Shown here: positions 44,793 to 56,263 of the stretch, in pieces
Position numbering within the stretch: the stretch's first letter is position 1
Layout of the letters: each line of letters starts with the position of its first letter
NCBI GenBank assembly: GCA_025531455.1
Contig: JAMYHL010000025.1
Location: 532,219 to 596,218, forward strand
Origin: Apiotrichum sp. Y4204
Lineage: Eukaryota > Basidiomycota > Tremellomycetes > Trichosporonales > Trichosporonaceae
Length of the DNA stretch: 64,000 nt
Reading direction: 5' to 3'
The notes under the pieces: model-generated
Databases searched by the model: none
Seen by the model: the letters and a program-made list of their open reading frames with translations, nothing else
What the model was told of the DNA's origin: nothing
Translations under genes and position numbers: made by a program

Positions 44793-46355
44793 ATGGGCCG
44801 CCGTCGCACCAAGTTCGTACCTCTTGACCTAAACGAGCTTGAGGATGGTACCGCCTGTCCCTCTTCACTGGAAACAAACAAGGGCCGCAGGGACAAGGAT
44901 CTTCCCAATGGTGGTGCAGGGCACCCCACCCGCAACGACAAAGGCCGCCGCAATGAAACATTCGTCACACAGTCCAAGAGTCGTCCGTGCACAACTGCTC
45001 CTTTCAAGCGTGTGGCAGGCAGCAAGCGTCCCAAGTGTCCGGCACCACCAAAGAACACTCCGTCCTCACAGAAGACTTCTTTATCGACGAGTCGCCACCC
45101 GCGCCCACCGTTGCGCTCTCCGCCGCCTGCATCACCGCAAGATACCAAAGATCTCAAGGCATCGACGAAAACCCGTCGCCATCGCGGCTCAAAACGTGAC
45201 GAACGTCCAAAAGTTACCATTGACCATACGGCATTCCCTCATTTGATTGACAATATCCTTTCGCATCCTGATTCATGGCGTGCCATGCGTGGCACCGCAA
45301 AGGTCTACTATAACCGCGTCAATACCATGCTCTACAATCACGTTGTCGTCTCACCAGTCTTTCGCGATGGTCCCGACAGCGAAGCTGTTGACAACGATCA
45401 TGACGACGATGAGACATCCGCGCTTGAACAAGCACCCCTTCTTCTGGATGTTGCCTCTCCGAGCTACTCTCTCCCACATTTCAAGGCTCGATACTACGAC
45501 AACATCTGGGGCGAAACCGAGTCTGACTTCATGCAACTGGAGACATGTGCCTCGCTTCTCAAGAGATACACCAAAGTAATGGAAGCACCAATTCAAATGT
45601 CCGTGGACGATCTTCGTTGGTTTCAACTGGCAATTGGAACTCGGGTCCAAACCGTCCGCCTCTACTCTCACCGGGTCATCGATTATCGCGCCAACAGATA
45701 CAGTACCTCACCCTCTGGCCATTTGTATTGCCCAGTCCCGTTCATGGCCACCAAGGTCGTGCTTCTGCCAGCTCAAACGCGACTGTCGCCTGTCACTCGC
45801 CACAAAGGCACAGGCGTCTCTATCGAAGGCAAGGTACGCAAGTTGGTCTCACATGTGGTGTTCTCAAACGGCGGAATCGATTACTTCCATCGCAAGTTGC
45901 GTCGGCGTTCCCCGGGGTTGAATGCAATGGTGTACATTTTCACACCTGGACTGGGTAATTCCAAACTCAAGGTGAGCCTAATGGACGCCCCCATATCACA
46001 TGTCTAATCGCAGTGCAACTGGTCAGAGCTCGGACAAGAGATTGGCCTCAGCCTGTATCTTGACTATCTCCGGTCGAAGGGATCCCAGCAAACGACTCTG
46101 GTGGATTTTCCGGTTCATCTGCTTTCCATCTCAGCTTTCCAGACCAAAATCGAAGAGGGTATCGTCAACTCGGTCAACGCCAGTGAACTGCCTTGCACCT
46201 GTTCCGACGGCATGGATTTCGGCTGTTTCGCTTGCGTTTATTGCCCCGTCGAGAGTCTCAGCTCCCACCTGTTGAGTTCAGTACGCTTCCTCAGTCGCGA
46301 AGAATATTCCCAAACTCTTTCCTGTGGTGAATTTGAAGAAGAGGAGATTCGCTAG
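44793..46355 (+). CDS. unrecognised protein with basic N-terminus and Cys-rich C-terminus
   Basis: I do not recognise this gene. Exons 44793..45971 and 46014..46355; 506 aa in frame. The first 150 residues are Lys/Arg/Pro/Ser/Thr-rich and look disordered (MGRRRTKFVPLDLNELEDGT at the start). From about residue 155 a folded domain is likely (HTAFPHLIDNILSHPDSWRA, TMLYNHVVVSPVFRDG); HPDSWRAMRGTAKVYYNRVN resembles the beginning of fungal proteins with F-box-like leaders, but I cannot prove that. The C-terminal 115 residues include LPCTCSDGMDFGCFACVYCP, with cysteines spaced as if they could bind metal, and an acidic end (GEFEEEEIR). Probably an expanded, lineage-specific family of unknown role. 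Confidence 0.72.
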
Positions 46356-46847
46356 TCACAAGATAAAATGGACAATGTGTAATGAAGCGACACGGGGGAG
46401 CACGGCACAAGAGTTCAACGGATCAGTTCACACCCCTCCACCCCGTACGACCAACCGACGTCCTACCGAATCAAGTGTCCCTGTAGCGCAGTAGATTGTA
46501 TACAAAACAAATGAGTGAACGCCGATGTTATACACTCTTATCAGTCTGACCAAGACGCACTAAGAGGCGAGAGAGTTGGGAAGAGACGTCTCACTCTTCA
46601 CCCACGTGCACCACGTGGGTAAGATTACACCTTTGCATGCCTTGCACCTTGCACCAGCTCATGAGCTCGCGAGCTCGACTTCCGACCCAGATTGCTTCCG
46701 TCCTTACCACCAGTTTGGCAGTCACTAACAACACTTCACCAGTGGTGAACTCGTTTACTCGCTCAAACGACGACTACTCCTCCCTTTTATCTGTCCACTG
46801 ACATCACTTGCAACCCCGAAATCGTTCAGTAAACCTACCGAGTCAAG
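46356..46847 (+). promoter_or_regulatory. intergenic and LUC7 promoter
   Basis: 492 bases. The notable element is a CACGTG dyad at 46601-46619; otherwise it holds the 3' flank of the upstream gene and a CT-rich leader from about 46740 to the LUC7 ATG. Confidence 0.5.
46601..46619. promoter_or_regulatory. CACGTG inverted-repeat element
   Basis: CCCACGTG and CACGTGGG face each other across three bases (CAC), giving a perfect dyad with two E-box cores. CACGTG is bound by bHLH factors such as Cbf1/Pho4 in yeasts. It lies about 230 bases upstream of the LUC7 start codon. Confidence 0.6.
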
Positions 46848-48421
46848 ATGGGGAAGATGGCAGAGATGCAGCGCAAGCTGCTCGAGGTGAGTGACGCTTG
46901 GCTTCCCCTATTTGGGTCGGATTACATCTTGGGCCGAAGCTGACATTTGCGTTCATCACTCCGCGATCTCTTGAACCACCTCGTGCTATGAATAATCCGC
47001 AACGATTCCCCTTGGTTGTTCCGTTCCGCCCGCCGTATAGCAAATGATGGGCCCCGAAGCCATGGGATTCACGCCGCCCAACCTCGACTGGTGGAACGAG
47101 AAGGTGTGCCGCGACTACCTGTTTGGCACCTGTCTGCACGACACGTTCTCCAACACTGTGAGTCGTTACGCTTGGGGTCGAGGACAAGAGCCAGGATAGA
47201 GTCACTAGCTCATAAGGAGTCTCCTCCTTTCTGTATGCCTTCCTGATTATCATCCACTGCAGGCGACGCATGCTAACGGTAACAGAAAATGGACCTCGGA
47301 GCGTGCCCCAAGACGCACTCGGATCGCATCCTCAAGCAGTTCAAGGAGGCCGAGGCCGCCGTACCCCAGGACCCGCGGATTGCCATCTTCCGCCAGGAAC
47401 ACGAGAACAACATTTACCAGTTTGTGGACGAGTGCGATCGGCGTATCCGCGCGAGTCAGAGGAAGCTCGAGAAGACACCGGAGGAGAACAGGAAGACCGT
47501 CGACTTGGTGAGTGTCATAGGCTTTGATCAGCTTGGATGATGTTGGTCGAAGTTATCCGAGCAGGCACTTTAGCCTCTTCATTTTCATGTTTCCTTTATG
47601 GAAAGGTCTGACGCTCTACAGATGAAGGAAATTGGCGAAATCGAGCTTTCGATTCAGGGTGGAACCGAGGAGATTGAGGCACTAGGAGAGGCCGGAAAGG
47701 TGGAGGAGTCGATGGAGAAGCTCGCGGCCGTCGAGGCGCTCAAGCAGCTCAAGATCGACAAGGAGAAGGAGCTGCAAAACCTGAACGAGAATGCCGGTGC
47801 GTCGGGACACCAGAAGCTGCGCGTGTGCGAGATCTGTGGTGCCATGCTCTCGGTGCTCGACTCGGACAAGCGTCTTGCGGACCACTTCGGCGGCAAGATG
47901 CATCTCGGATTCCACGAGCTGCGCAAGCTCATGGCTGCATGGGGCGAGGCGAGGATGCGCGGTCCTCCTGCCCCGTCCCACGGCTCCCACTCGCATTCAC
48001 ACATGGCGCCGACCGGCCCGCCACCCGCAAGCGCACCCCCTCCCCCGCCAGGCATGAGCCGGCCGCCTGTTCCACCGTTCCCCGCCGGAGGTGATGATGC
48101 CAAGCGCGAGGCAGGAGAGCTCGTCGAGGACCGTCGCGGTAGCCGCTCGGGAGACCGGCCGGATGACCGTGGTCGTGATCGGTATGGAGACCGTGACCGC
48201 GGAGGTAGCCGGTACGACGACCGTGATCGCTACGGCGACCGTGGAGGAAGTAGGTACGACGACCGCGATCGCGAGCGGAGTCGGTACGACGACAGGCGGG
48301 ACCGTTATGAGTAAGTCGCACTATGGTGGAAATTGTCGAACAGTGATTGTCAGGCTAATGATACAGTGATGACCGGAGACGCGAGCGCTCCCGCTCGCCA
48401 TCCAAGCGTCGTGTAGTGTAG
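46848..48421 (+). CDS. LUC7: U1 snRNP-associated splicing factor LUC7
   Basis: LUC7 is a U1 snRNP protein that stabilises the U1-5' splice site contact. Exons: 46848..46886, 47041..47157, 47286..47507, 47622..48310, 48367..48421; 373 aa, in frame. Family blocks: MAEMQRKLLEQMMGPE, then CRDYLFGTCLHDTFSNTKMD followed by LGACPKTHSD (first zinc finger, C3H type), a coiled coil (IEALGEAGKVEESMEKLAAV), and the second finger LRVCEICGAMLSVLDSDKRL, then DHFGGKMHLGFHELR. The C-terminus has a His/Pro-rich linker and RD/DR-type repeats (RYDDRDRYGDRGGSRYDDRD) ending in SRSPSKRR. Introns of 154, 128 and 114 nt are two to four times longer than the norm for this window, while the last is 56 nt. Convergent with the SELO gene. 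Confidence 0.96.
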
Positions 48422-48559
48422 AGCTGATTGGATTTGTGGGTCGAGAGGAGTATGTATTCCTGCGATGAATCATTGAGCACTCGAATAGGCTGATTGCCAC
48501 GTGTAACACATCTATCTAGATACATTCCAGGTGGTACAGAGTAGTGACGCAAAAGATAT

Positions 48560-50876
48560 TTAGCTGCTGCACGAGCACTGGAAGCCCAGCATAGTGCGCG
48601 GTCCCAGACCACAGAGGCGAACTTGTTCTGCGGCTGTGGCATCGCCATCACACGCGGAAACCTTGCCATCTTCGCCCTCACCATAGGGCTTGAAAGGGTT
48701 CGTAGCCATCTTGGACGAGTTAATACTACACCTCACGGCAGACTGTGTTACGGGACTCACATCAAGTACGGTTGCAAGCGCCTTGCGCGCCTCGGGGATA
48801 TCGCTGGCCTTGATGGCATCCTCCATCTTCTTGATCGTGTCCTCGAGCACCCACTGGCGGAGGATGAAGCGGGGATTGACGCTCTTCATCGCCTCGCGCC
48901 GGTCATCGCCCGCCCACGCCGCGACCTCCTCCTTATCCGCAATTCGGGGGCCGTAGACGCGCAGCCAGCCCGCGATAGCCTCCTCAGCGCGCGAGATTGA
49001 GTCGGAGGGCAGGTCGGACGCAGCTGCCGCAACCCAGGCTTTGGAAAAGTCGCGGATGTAGCCGTCCTCCTCAGCACGGGTGTGGTCGAAGAAGCACAGT
49101 TGACGGAGCGAAATACCCAGATCACCCGAGTTGGCGTTCAGGAGCATCAGGTGGTCGCGCACGATGTCGCGGTCGTCCATGTCCTGGTAGGTCCGAAGAC
49201 CGAATCGCTGGACGTTAATGTGTGACTTGAATGACGGCTAAGCTCCACGCACCTTATGCCAACCGGCCCGCTCCGTGTCGTGGAGGGTCTTGGTGAAAAC
49301 GTCGTTCCAACCGTTGATGTACTCGAGTCCAGCAGCGTCCCAGGCGCGCACATCATCTGTCGTAGCCTCCTTTGCCCATCCCTCCTTTGGCGCGGTGCCA
49401 TTCTTTGCCTCGTACCCCAGTACAGGGAGAAGTGCGCTGGCCAGCGAGTCGAGGGCAAACAGCACACGACTGGGCTGGTTCTTGTAGCTGTACAGACCAC
49501 TTGGGTCCGAGTGATCTGGGGTATCAGCATTGAGTTGCCATGTGGAGTAGATTGACTCACTGCAAATATGATTCTGATCCCAGACGTCCATGAACGCGTA
49601 TGGTCCATAGTCAATTGTGAGCCCCATTATGGAGATATTGTCCGTGTTCTGATTTTAGTCATATGAATCGCTTTCCAGACTCACCAGAACTCCGTGCATG
49701 AATCCGTACACCTGCCACAAGGCAGTTGTCTCCGCATTCTTCTTGACGACTTCCATGAACCAGTCCTTGACGCTCTTCCCCTGCATTCCCATCACTTCGT
49801 TCTTGACCCAGGTAGTCAGTTCCCGCAGGCCCTCAAGGTTACCCTGTCCGCCCAGCGGATCATCGGGGTCGGCCTTGTCCTGTCCTTGCTGCCAGCCGCC
49901 ACCGAGGAAGATTGTGCGGGTGTTTCGCCCCGCCTCGCCAGGATTAAGAGCTTCGAAGTGGCCGATGCGGATAAAACTTGGGGCAATACGTGCGAGGAGT
50001 GATGATGGTTCAGGACCGTACTCCCGAAGCACGACCACGGGTGAAGTCAGAAGCGCAAGGGAACGGGTCGTCGGGATGCCGAGGGCCGCAATGGCTGTGA
50101 TGTCAGTGATCGTCCAACACGTTCTTCCACCCACCTTCGGCGCCGAGATACTCTCGGACTCCGGATCGCAAGACAGCCAGCCCATCGGCCTGGCGAGAAA
50201 ATGGCGTTCGACCCGCGCCCTTGAGCTGGATTTCGCAGCGCCCGCCCTCGCTCTCCGTCTCTATCACGGTCATGGCGCGACCATCGCCGAGCTGGCCAGC
50301 CCACTGACCAAACTGGTGGCCGCAGTATCGGGTGCTCCAGGGAACGTATGTGTCGCTGCTCATGACTTTACGCCCCGACAACACATCGGCAAGTGCGGCA
50401 CCTGCAGGTGTGGTGGCGTCAACATCGCCGGTATCGAGGTGAGGCAACATGATCTCCCTCGCTGTCTCGGCCACTCCAAGGATGACAGGCTCCAGTTTAA
50501 GCCTGTGCTCGCTAGACCATAGGTTCAAGCCATTCTTTCCTGTCGATTCGACGTCGACTGGATCCCAACGACGAAGCACATCCTCAACGTCCACGCCCTG
50601 TCCCGTTTCGGGATTGGCACCGAGTGCGATGGCCTCCTCCTTGGTGATACGCAGCGGCCACTCGGTCCATAGCGGGAGAGTACGTGCCCATACTCCGCGG
50701 GTCGCTGCCGGGAAGGTAGTGCTTCGCCTCTGGGCCGACGGCTCATCCGCGAGCGGCAACGAAGTCAGATACGACTGGAGCGTTTGCTTGGCGAGTGGCA
50801 ATTGGTGGATGGGGACTTTGCGGGTTTGTGTCGACATAGCGCGTTGGAACGATTTTGCGGAAGGTCGAAGAAACAT
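48560..50876 (-). CDS. FMP40: SELO/FMP40 protein adenylyltransferase (AMPylator), mitochondrial
   Basis: SelO pseudokinases transfer AMP from ATP onto protein Ser/Thr/Tyr in mitochondria and protect against oxidative stress. Exons in transcription order: 50135..50876, 49685..50094, 49561..49648, 49253..49515, 48761..49207, 48560..48709; 699 aa, in frame. The N-terminus [20 protein letters not shown] suits mitochondrial import. Family blocks: [71 protein letters not shown], then [20 protein letters not shown] followed by NHSDPSG, and [17 protein letters not shown]. The C-terminus [17 protein letters not shown] keeps a cysteine third from the end, where animal SELENOO has selenocysteine. The intron at 49516..49560 was accepted because removing it joins HIC to NHSDPSG. 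Confidence 0.95.
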
Positions 50877-51403
50877 GAGAGAAAGGCAAGTTGAGATCTC
50901 CCTTGTGATAACACGATGGAGATGTACGAAACGAACAGAAACGAGAGTCGGGGACAGATCAAGAGCTGGTTATGGAGCTATGGAGCAGGAGAGCACTCTG
51001 CAGGCATGATGACAAATGATATGGTACAGTGACTGACCATCTGGTTCCCAGAGGTTCTGGGTGCTCGGACGCTGACGTGATTTCTCGGGGCCCCGAGATT
51101 GATCAGGCAGAATCAACATTCCCACGGTACACCCTTAGGTTGGCAGCTGCTTTTTGTTTTTGTGAAAGGTTTTTTTTTTTTTTCGACCGTCATCTATGCG
51201 TGGCTTGTCGCTCTGAGCTTTGGTTGGTTTCTTAATGGACTGCTTTATGACCATTCTTCTTATCTGATTAACCAAAAAATTACAGTCACTACCCCTCGTT
51301 GGCCTTTGTCTTTCCTTCTCGCCCCCAACCTTCTCCCCCACACATCCACGTCCTTCCTCTCTTTCTCTGTGAAAACAACAAAAAAACACCAAATCCCACC
51401 ACC
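50877..51403. promoter_or_regulatory. divergent promoter of SELO and deoxyhypusine hydroxylase
   Basis: 527 bases between divergent starts. It contains a run of about 16 T (near 51167-51182) and T-rich flanks, then CT-rich and CAAC/AAAAAACACC-type leader sequence before the hydroxylase ATG. Poly(dA:dT) tracts of this size commonly keep promoters free of nucleosomes. Confidence 0.55.
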
Positions 51404-52561
51404 ATGAGCGTAACTGTCACCCCCGAGCAGATGGCTGCTCTCCGCGCCACGCTCCTCAACACCTCGGGCTCGACCCCGCTCCACGAGCGCTTCCGTGCGC
51501 TCTTCATGCTCAAGGCCGTCGGCGGCGACGAGGTCATTGCGATCATTGGCGAGGGTGCGTGTCGGCATTTTGATTTACTATCTCATGTCCACCAATTAAC
51601 ATTTAGGTCTGAAGGATGACTCGGCTCTGCTCAAGCACGAGCTTGCCTACGTTCTTGGCCAGCTCAAGAGCACGACCGCTGTTCCCATCCTCGAGGACGT
51701 CCTCATCAATGCCAACGGCGCGCACTGCGCCATGGTGCGTCATGAGGCGGCCGAGGCGCTCGGTGCTATCTCATCGCTCGACTCGCTTCCTGTTCTCCGC
51801 AAGTACCTCGATGACCCCGCCCGCGAGGTGCGCGAGACCTGTGAGATTGCGGCCGACAAGATTGTTTACGACCACTCGGAGGAGGGCAAGGCCCGCAAGC
51901 CGAAGTGAGTGTCCCTGACCACCCCTTGACGTGGATCCTGCACTGTTTCTATGCTCATGCTAGCCCTAACTTCCCGACCATCGACCCCGCTCCGGCGTCG
52001 CAGCGTGAGCCGGTTCCCGAGCTGCGCGCCGCCCTCCTGAACACCAAGCTCCCGCTGTTCGAGCGCTACCGTGCTATGTTCGCTCTGCGTGACTACGGAG
52101 GTACTGAGCGTGAGGCCGTGCGCGCACTGGCCGAGGGCTTTGACGACTCGTCAGCCCTCTTCCGCCACGAGATCGCGTACATCTTCGGCCAGCTCTCCTC
52201 GCCCCACTCAATCCCGTCATTGCTCCGCGTCCTTCGTGACGCTAACGAGGAGGAGATGGTGCGCCACGAGGCCGCCGAGGCGCTTGGCGGCATTGCGTCG
52301 GATGGAGCCGACGACGACATCCATCCCGAGGACGACCCGCTGCCTGAGGGTGGCGTGCTCGCCATCCTCCGTGACTGGGCGGTGCGCGAGGAGGCCCCTC
52401 AGGTTGTCCGCGAATCGTGCCAGGTTGCCATCGACATGTGGGAGTACGAGAACTCGACCGACCAGTTCAACCCCCTCGACAAGCTCGCTACAGACAAGTC
52501 GCACAGCACCGGCATGGAGCGTTCGGCGCACGCCGCCGTTGCCGCGGGCATTGCTGTCTAA
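51404..52561 (+). CDS. LIA1: deoxyhypusine hydroxylase (DOHH)
   Basis: DOHH is a HEAT-repeat di-iron enzyme that completes hypusine on translation factor eIF5A. Exons 51404..51554, 51607..51904, 51964..52561; 348 aa, in frame. The protein is two symmetric halves of HEAT repeats with the four conserved His-Glu metal pairs: [27 protein letters not shown] in the first half, and [30 protein letters not shown] in the second. [10 protein letters not shown] and [14 protein letters not shown] mark the equivalent first repeats. Length and motifs are typical. Codon use is strongly GC3-biased (many CTC, GAG, AAG, CGC), as expected for a well-expressed gene. It is divergent from SELO and converges on DOA1, leaving 126 bases between stop codons. 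Confidence 0.96.
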
Positions 52562-52687
52562 TTGTTGAACTTGTACGAGTGAAGTGATGTGGGATTGATG
52601 CCCTTGATGACACCCCCTAGAATATATACCATTCATGCATTGTACTTCTCGAACCCCTGCCGTCTACATAGTTATTCTACGTCTATC

Positions 52688-55621
52688 TTACGCATCCAGC
52701 GACGAAATCTCAGTGGCAAGATCAGTCAGGCGCTTCTCCTTGAGGGTACCAGCCCTGGCAGTCACAAGTTGCTTGGCACGCTGTACGTCAAAGACCATAA
52801 GAGCGCCCCTGCCTGGAGACGAAAGCTGCATGGTCAGAAGAGGACGACAACATTGAAACTTACCAAGTTACCCAAAGCAACCGAGGCACGGTATATGGTC
52901 TCGCTGTCCGTCTTCTCATTATCCACGATCTGGTGTGAGCATCAAATCAAGTGAGAAACACCTTACATGAATAATAAGACCAAGCAGTGGTCCAGCCAGG
53001 TTGCTTGAGAGATGGCCGGTAGCGGCGAGGATCGAGTAGCTAACAAGTCAGATGTTGAACGCAAATGGTTCTCACCTCATAGCAACGGTTGCGAGTGGCA
53101 CCTTGGCTGTACCGACCTCCGCCCACTTGCGGCCTTTTACCAAGTCGACCAAAATCCCCTCTTCAGCCGCGGCGATCATCGTCTTCTTGCCACTGCCTGT
53201 CATGAACAAGTTGTTGAGGGCACGCATGGCAAGCATCTGATTCGTGGCACGCATCTTGGCGGCACTCCAAGGGGTCCCCCAGCCAGCAGCTTCCATGAGG
53301 GTGTTGGGCGCCGATGTGCAGCTTCCCAAGGCGGGAGAGATCGCCGCCAAAGCTCGGAGCAAGTCAATGACTGATTATGTTAGTAAACCCCTGATACTCA
53401 TGATACACACGAGGGAAGCGATGGTCTTCGTCCCATTGCAGAACCAGTGCCAAGATCTTCGCTGGGTCGTAGGTTTCCGTCGTCGCAATCTTGTCTGCAC
53501 CCGCAATCTGGAACGCCGCGGTGAGGCTGGTAGCTGTGGCTTCATCGATAGTGAGTTCAGGCTGGGATGTGAGCAGGCTTGTTCGGACTTGACCTTCTAT
53601 TAACACCTACAGATGTAGCCTTAAACTGGTCAAGCTTGCCCTGGGCCGCCTTGGCGTTGAAACCCTTGAACGGCTGCAAGGTCTTCACAGGCAGAATCTT
53701 GGTAATTGATGTGACTTGAGTTGAATACGCTCCACCGCCTGATGTGTTAGAACCGCGTGACATGATTAGAAACTCACCTGTGAATGGGTCGGCACGGCTA
53801 GACGATCCACTTCCGGTCTGCACACCACCGCCTGTGTACCGCGATCCGCCAGTAAGCGGGTCACCGCCGCCTGACCCACTGCCGGTTTGAACGCCACCGC
53901 CAGTGTAACGTGAGGCACCTGTGAAAGGATCCACAAAGTCACTACCGCCTCCAGTACCAAGCTGAACACCACCAGTATTCTTTTGGATGAAATCGACGAC
54001 CTGTTCCGCATATCCTGACGGGAGCTCGTTCCTCTCCAGGAAGCGCTGGGCGGCAATCCATGGGTTCTCTACTTTGTCAGTGAACGCGAAGCAGGGGCAC
54101 TAACCTGTGATGTTGTAGGGGAGTTTGAGAGGAGGGACGCCCTCAGCAACATCCACATCGAAAACGTGATCGTATTCCTTGCCCTCATACAACTGCTTGC
54201 GGCCTGATCCGATGGCGTCTACGACTTGGCCGATTTGCTGCCAGGTGGAGTCGGCCGCCTGCCACTGATATGCTTCCACATTGTCGTCGTTCTTGATCAT
54301 GATGACCTCGCCGTCCTTTTTGCCTGTTGCGTTAGCTTGGGCGCCTCGCATCGAAAGACTCACCCTGTCGACCAAGTGCCTCCATACCAGGAAGGTCTGA
54401 TCTCTTGACGTCGCCAACTTGACTCCTTGATTGTCAGTCACCTTTCCGTCGCCGAACTCACTTGTCCAGTTTGCGCTGCTTGATCTCCTCATCCCAAGCC
54501 GCCCGATCTTCGGGGGATGCCATCAAGTCCTCCTGTCGAGTAAAGAAGCGAACAGTGCTATCAGCAGCGGCGGAAGCAATGTAATAGGAGGTTCCGCTCG
54601 CCGAGGGCACAACCGCGCTGGACCAAAGGGACATAGAAGGGTGAGGGATAGACTGCACGAGGTCCTTGTCTGACATGTTAGATCGAACGTCGAGTGGAGT
54701 GTGGAGGCAACTCACTGGACCAAACCCTTAGTGTCCCATCCTCTCCCGAGCTTACCGCGCCAGTTCCATCGGGGAACGCTGACACTGAGTACACGAATGA
54801 AGTGTGACCTGAGAACGTGCGAACAGGAGAGGGCTGGTCAAAGGAATAGAGATTGACAAGACCGTCATTGCCGCAGCTCCAGAACCCAGAGCCATCTGGG
54901 CAAAGAGAGAGACCACGAACACAGTCACTATGTCCCGTGTACGACTGAAGAGGGATGGTGGTGCCGTTGGCGACGTCAATCGAATGCAGTGTAATCGTCT
55001 TGTCAGCGGCGGCTGGAACGTTAGCATGTACGCATTGGAATATACCCACCTGTCAAAATCCGATCGTCCCCAACAAACTTGACAGCCCAAACAGCTTGAG
55101 AATGCGTTTTGATTTGAATGACCTTCTGGAAGTCCTTCCAGATGATGACAGTTTTGTCCCAGCTCCCAGTCGCGAGAAGACCACTGGGACTGGCATCGAT
55201 GCAGCAAAGGTTTTGACTGTGTTCCAAGAGTGTATGATAGGGCTCTTGCGTTGGCGCATCGACCGAAGCGGACTCGCCGTCAATCTTGGGGAGAATGTAT
55301 GACGAGAGCATGCCTGAAGAGGAGCCAATAACCAGAAGCACTGTCGTTGTTCAGTCGGTAATTCATCTCATTGCTGTGATTCGACTTACATTGGTCCATG
55401 TGCTTGACGAAGGCGGCACAGCTCACAATCCGCTTCTCCAGTTCCTCCACACGAAGTTTGGCAGTCCATTCCTTGCCTGAGGCCGATGGACCCCAGACGA
55501 TGGCCGAACCGTCGCGCGAAGTTGAAGCTAGCAGCGGGGAGGGCGCAGTCGCGACGGCAAGGTTACGCACGTCCGCCGAGTGGCCGTGTAGAGCAAACGC
55601 CAGCTGGAATGGTGTTGCCAT
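52688..55621 (-). CDS. DOA1: ubiquitin-binding WD40-PFU-PUL protein DOA1/UFD3 (PLAA)
   Basis: DOA1 is a cofactor of Cdc48/p97 in ubiquitin-dependent degradation and ubiquitin recycling. Exons in transcription order: 55390..55621, 55050..55340, 54716..55012, 54462..54669, 54364..54425, 54105..54323, 53778..54068, 53627..53738, 53411..53577, 53076..53370, 52967..53039, 52864..52929, 52688..52825; 816 aa, in frame. WD40 repeats: LALHGHSADVRNL-like start, LATGSWDKTVIIW, SYTGHSDCVRGLSLCPDGSG, FSGHTSFVYSVSAFPDGTG. The PFU domain has GKEYDHVFDVDVAEGVPPLK and ENPWIAAQRFLERNELP. It is followed by DPFTGASRYTGG-type repeats, then the PUL domain (KTLQPFKGFNAKAAQGKL, NLLSSPGRGALMVFDVQRA) to the end. The junction at 53578..53626 uses a weak donor (GTTTAA) and is the least certain. 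Confidence 0.93.
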
Positions 55622-56263
55622 CTCGCCAGTTGAATGCAAGTGCAATTGTGTGAAAGAGTGAAGAGAAGAGATGAACCAAATAGCCCAGTGGTTTGAGTCG
55701 CTGACGATGACGACGATGATGATGAAGCGTCTCATCTTGCGCCCGTAGCGTTGTCTTGTGCAGCGCGCGCAGCGCGCAGCACCGTGCAGTTTTCTGGCAT
55801 GGAATACGCGTGGCACTTTTGCGGGGCTCCAGCTCGGCCATCTCCACGCACCCCCTTCACACCAGGCACAGTGGGCCTACGTCACCACCAGTCACCCACC
55901 ACCATGACCACCACCGCCGCCGAAGTGCTCCGTTGATAGATCGGATCGGCTATCGCGATCGAAGGGATAAAGTGCAGAGTGCATGTCCAGTACTAGGTAC
56001 GAAGTCGTTCGTGGTGTATTTGTAGCGGCAGTGCAGAATGCACAGATCATACATGTTATATTGCTCAGACAACGTCGAAGAAACATCCAACATTCCTTTT
56101 CACTTCATTGTCACACGACCACATACACATACACGACCACATTGCCTGCTGACTCACACTTTTTCGTCCCGTTTCGCGACGCTCCACCTGTGGGATTGTC
56201 TTCTTAGCACGACACAACGACGGTGGTGAAGGGCATTCGACTCTAAATTCAACTGGATAGAAG
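55622..56263. promoter_or_regulatory. divergent promoter of DOA1 and the alpha/beta hydrolase gene
   Basis: 642 bases between divergent starts. It contains a GCGCGCAGCGCGCAG-type GC-rich patch near 55765, CACC-rich sequence near 55880-55925, and CACACGACCACATACACA words near 56110. No gene was recognised. Confidence 0.45.
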
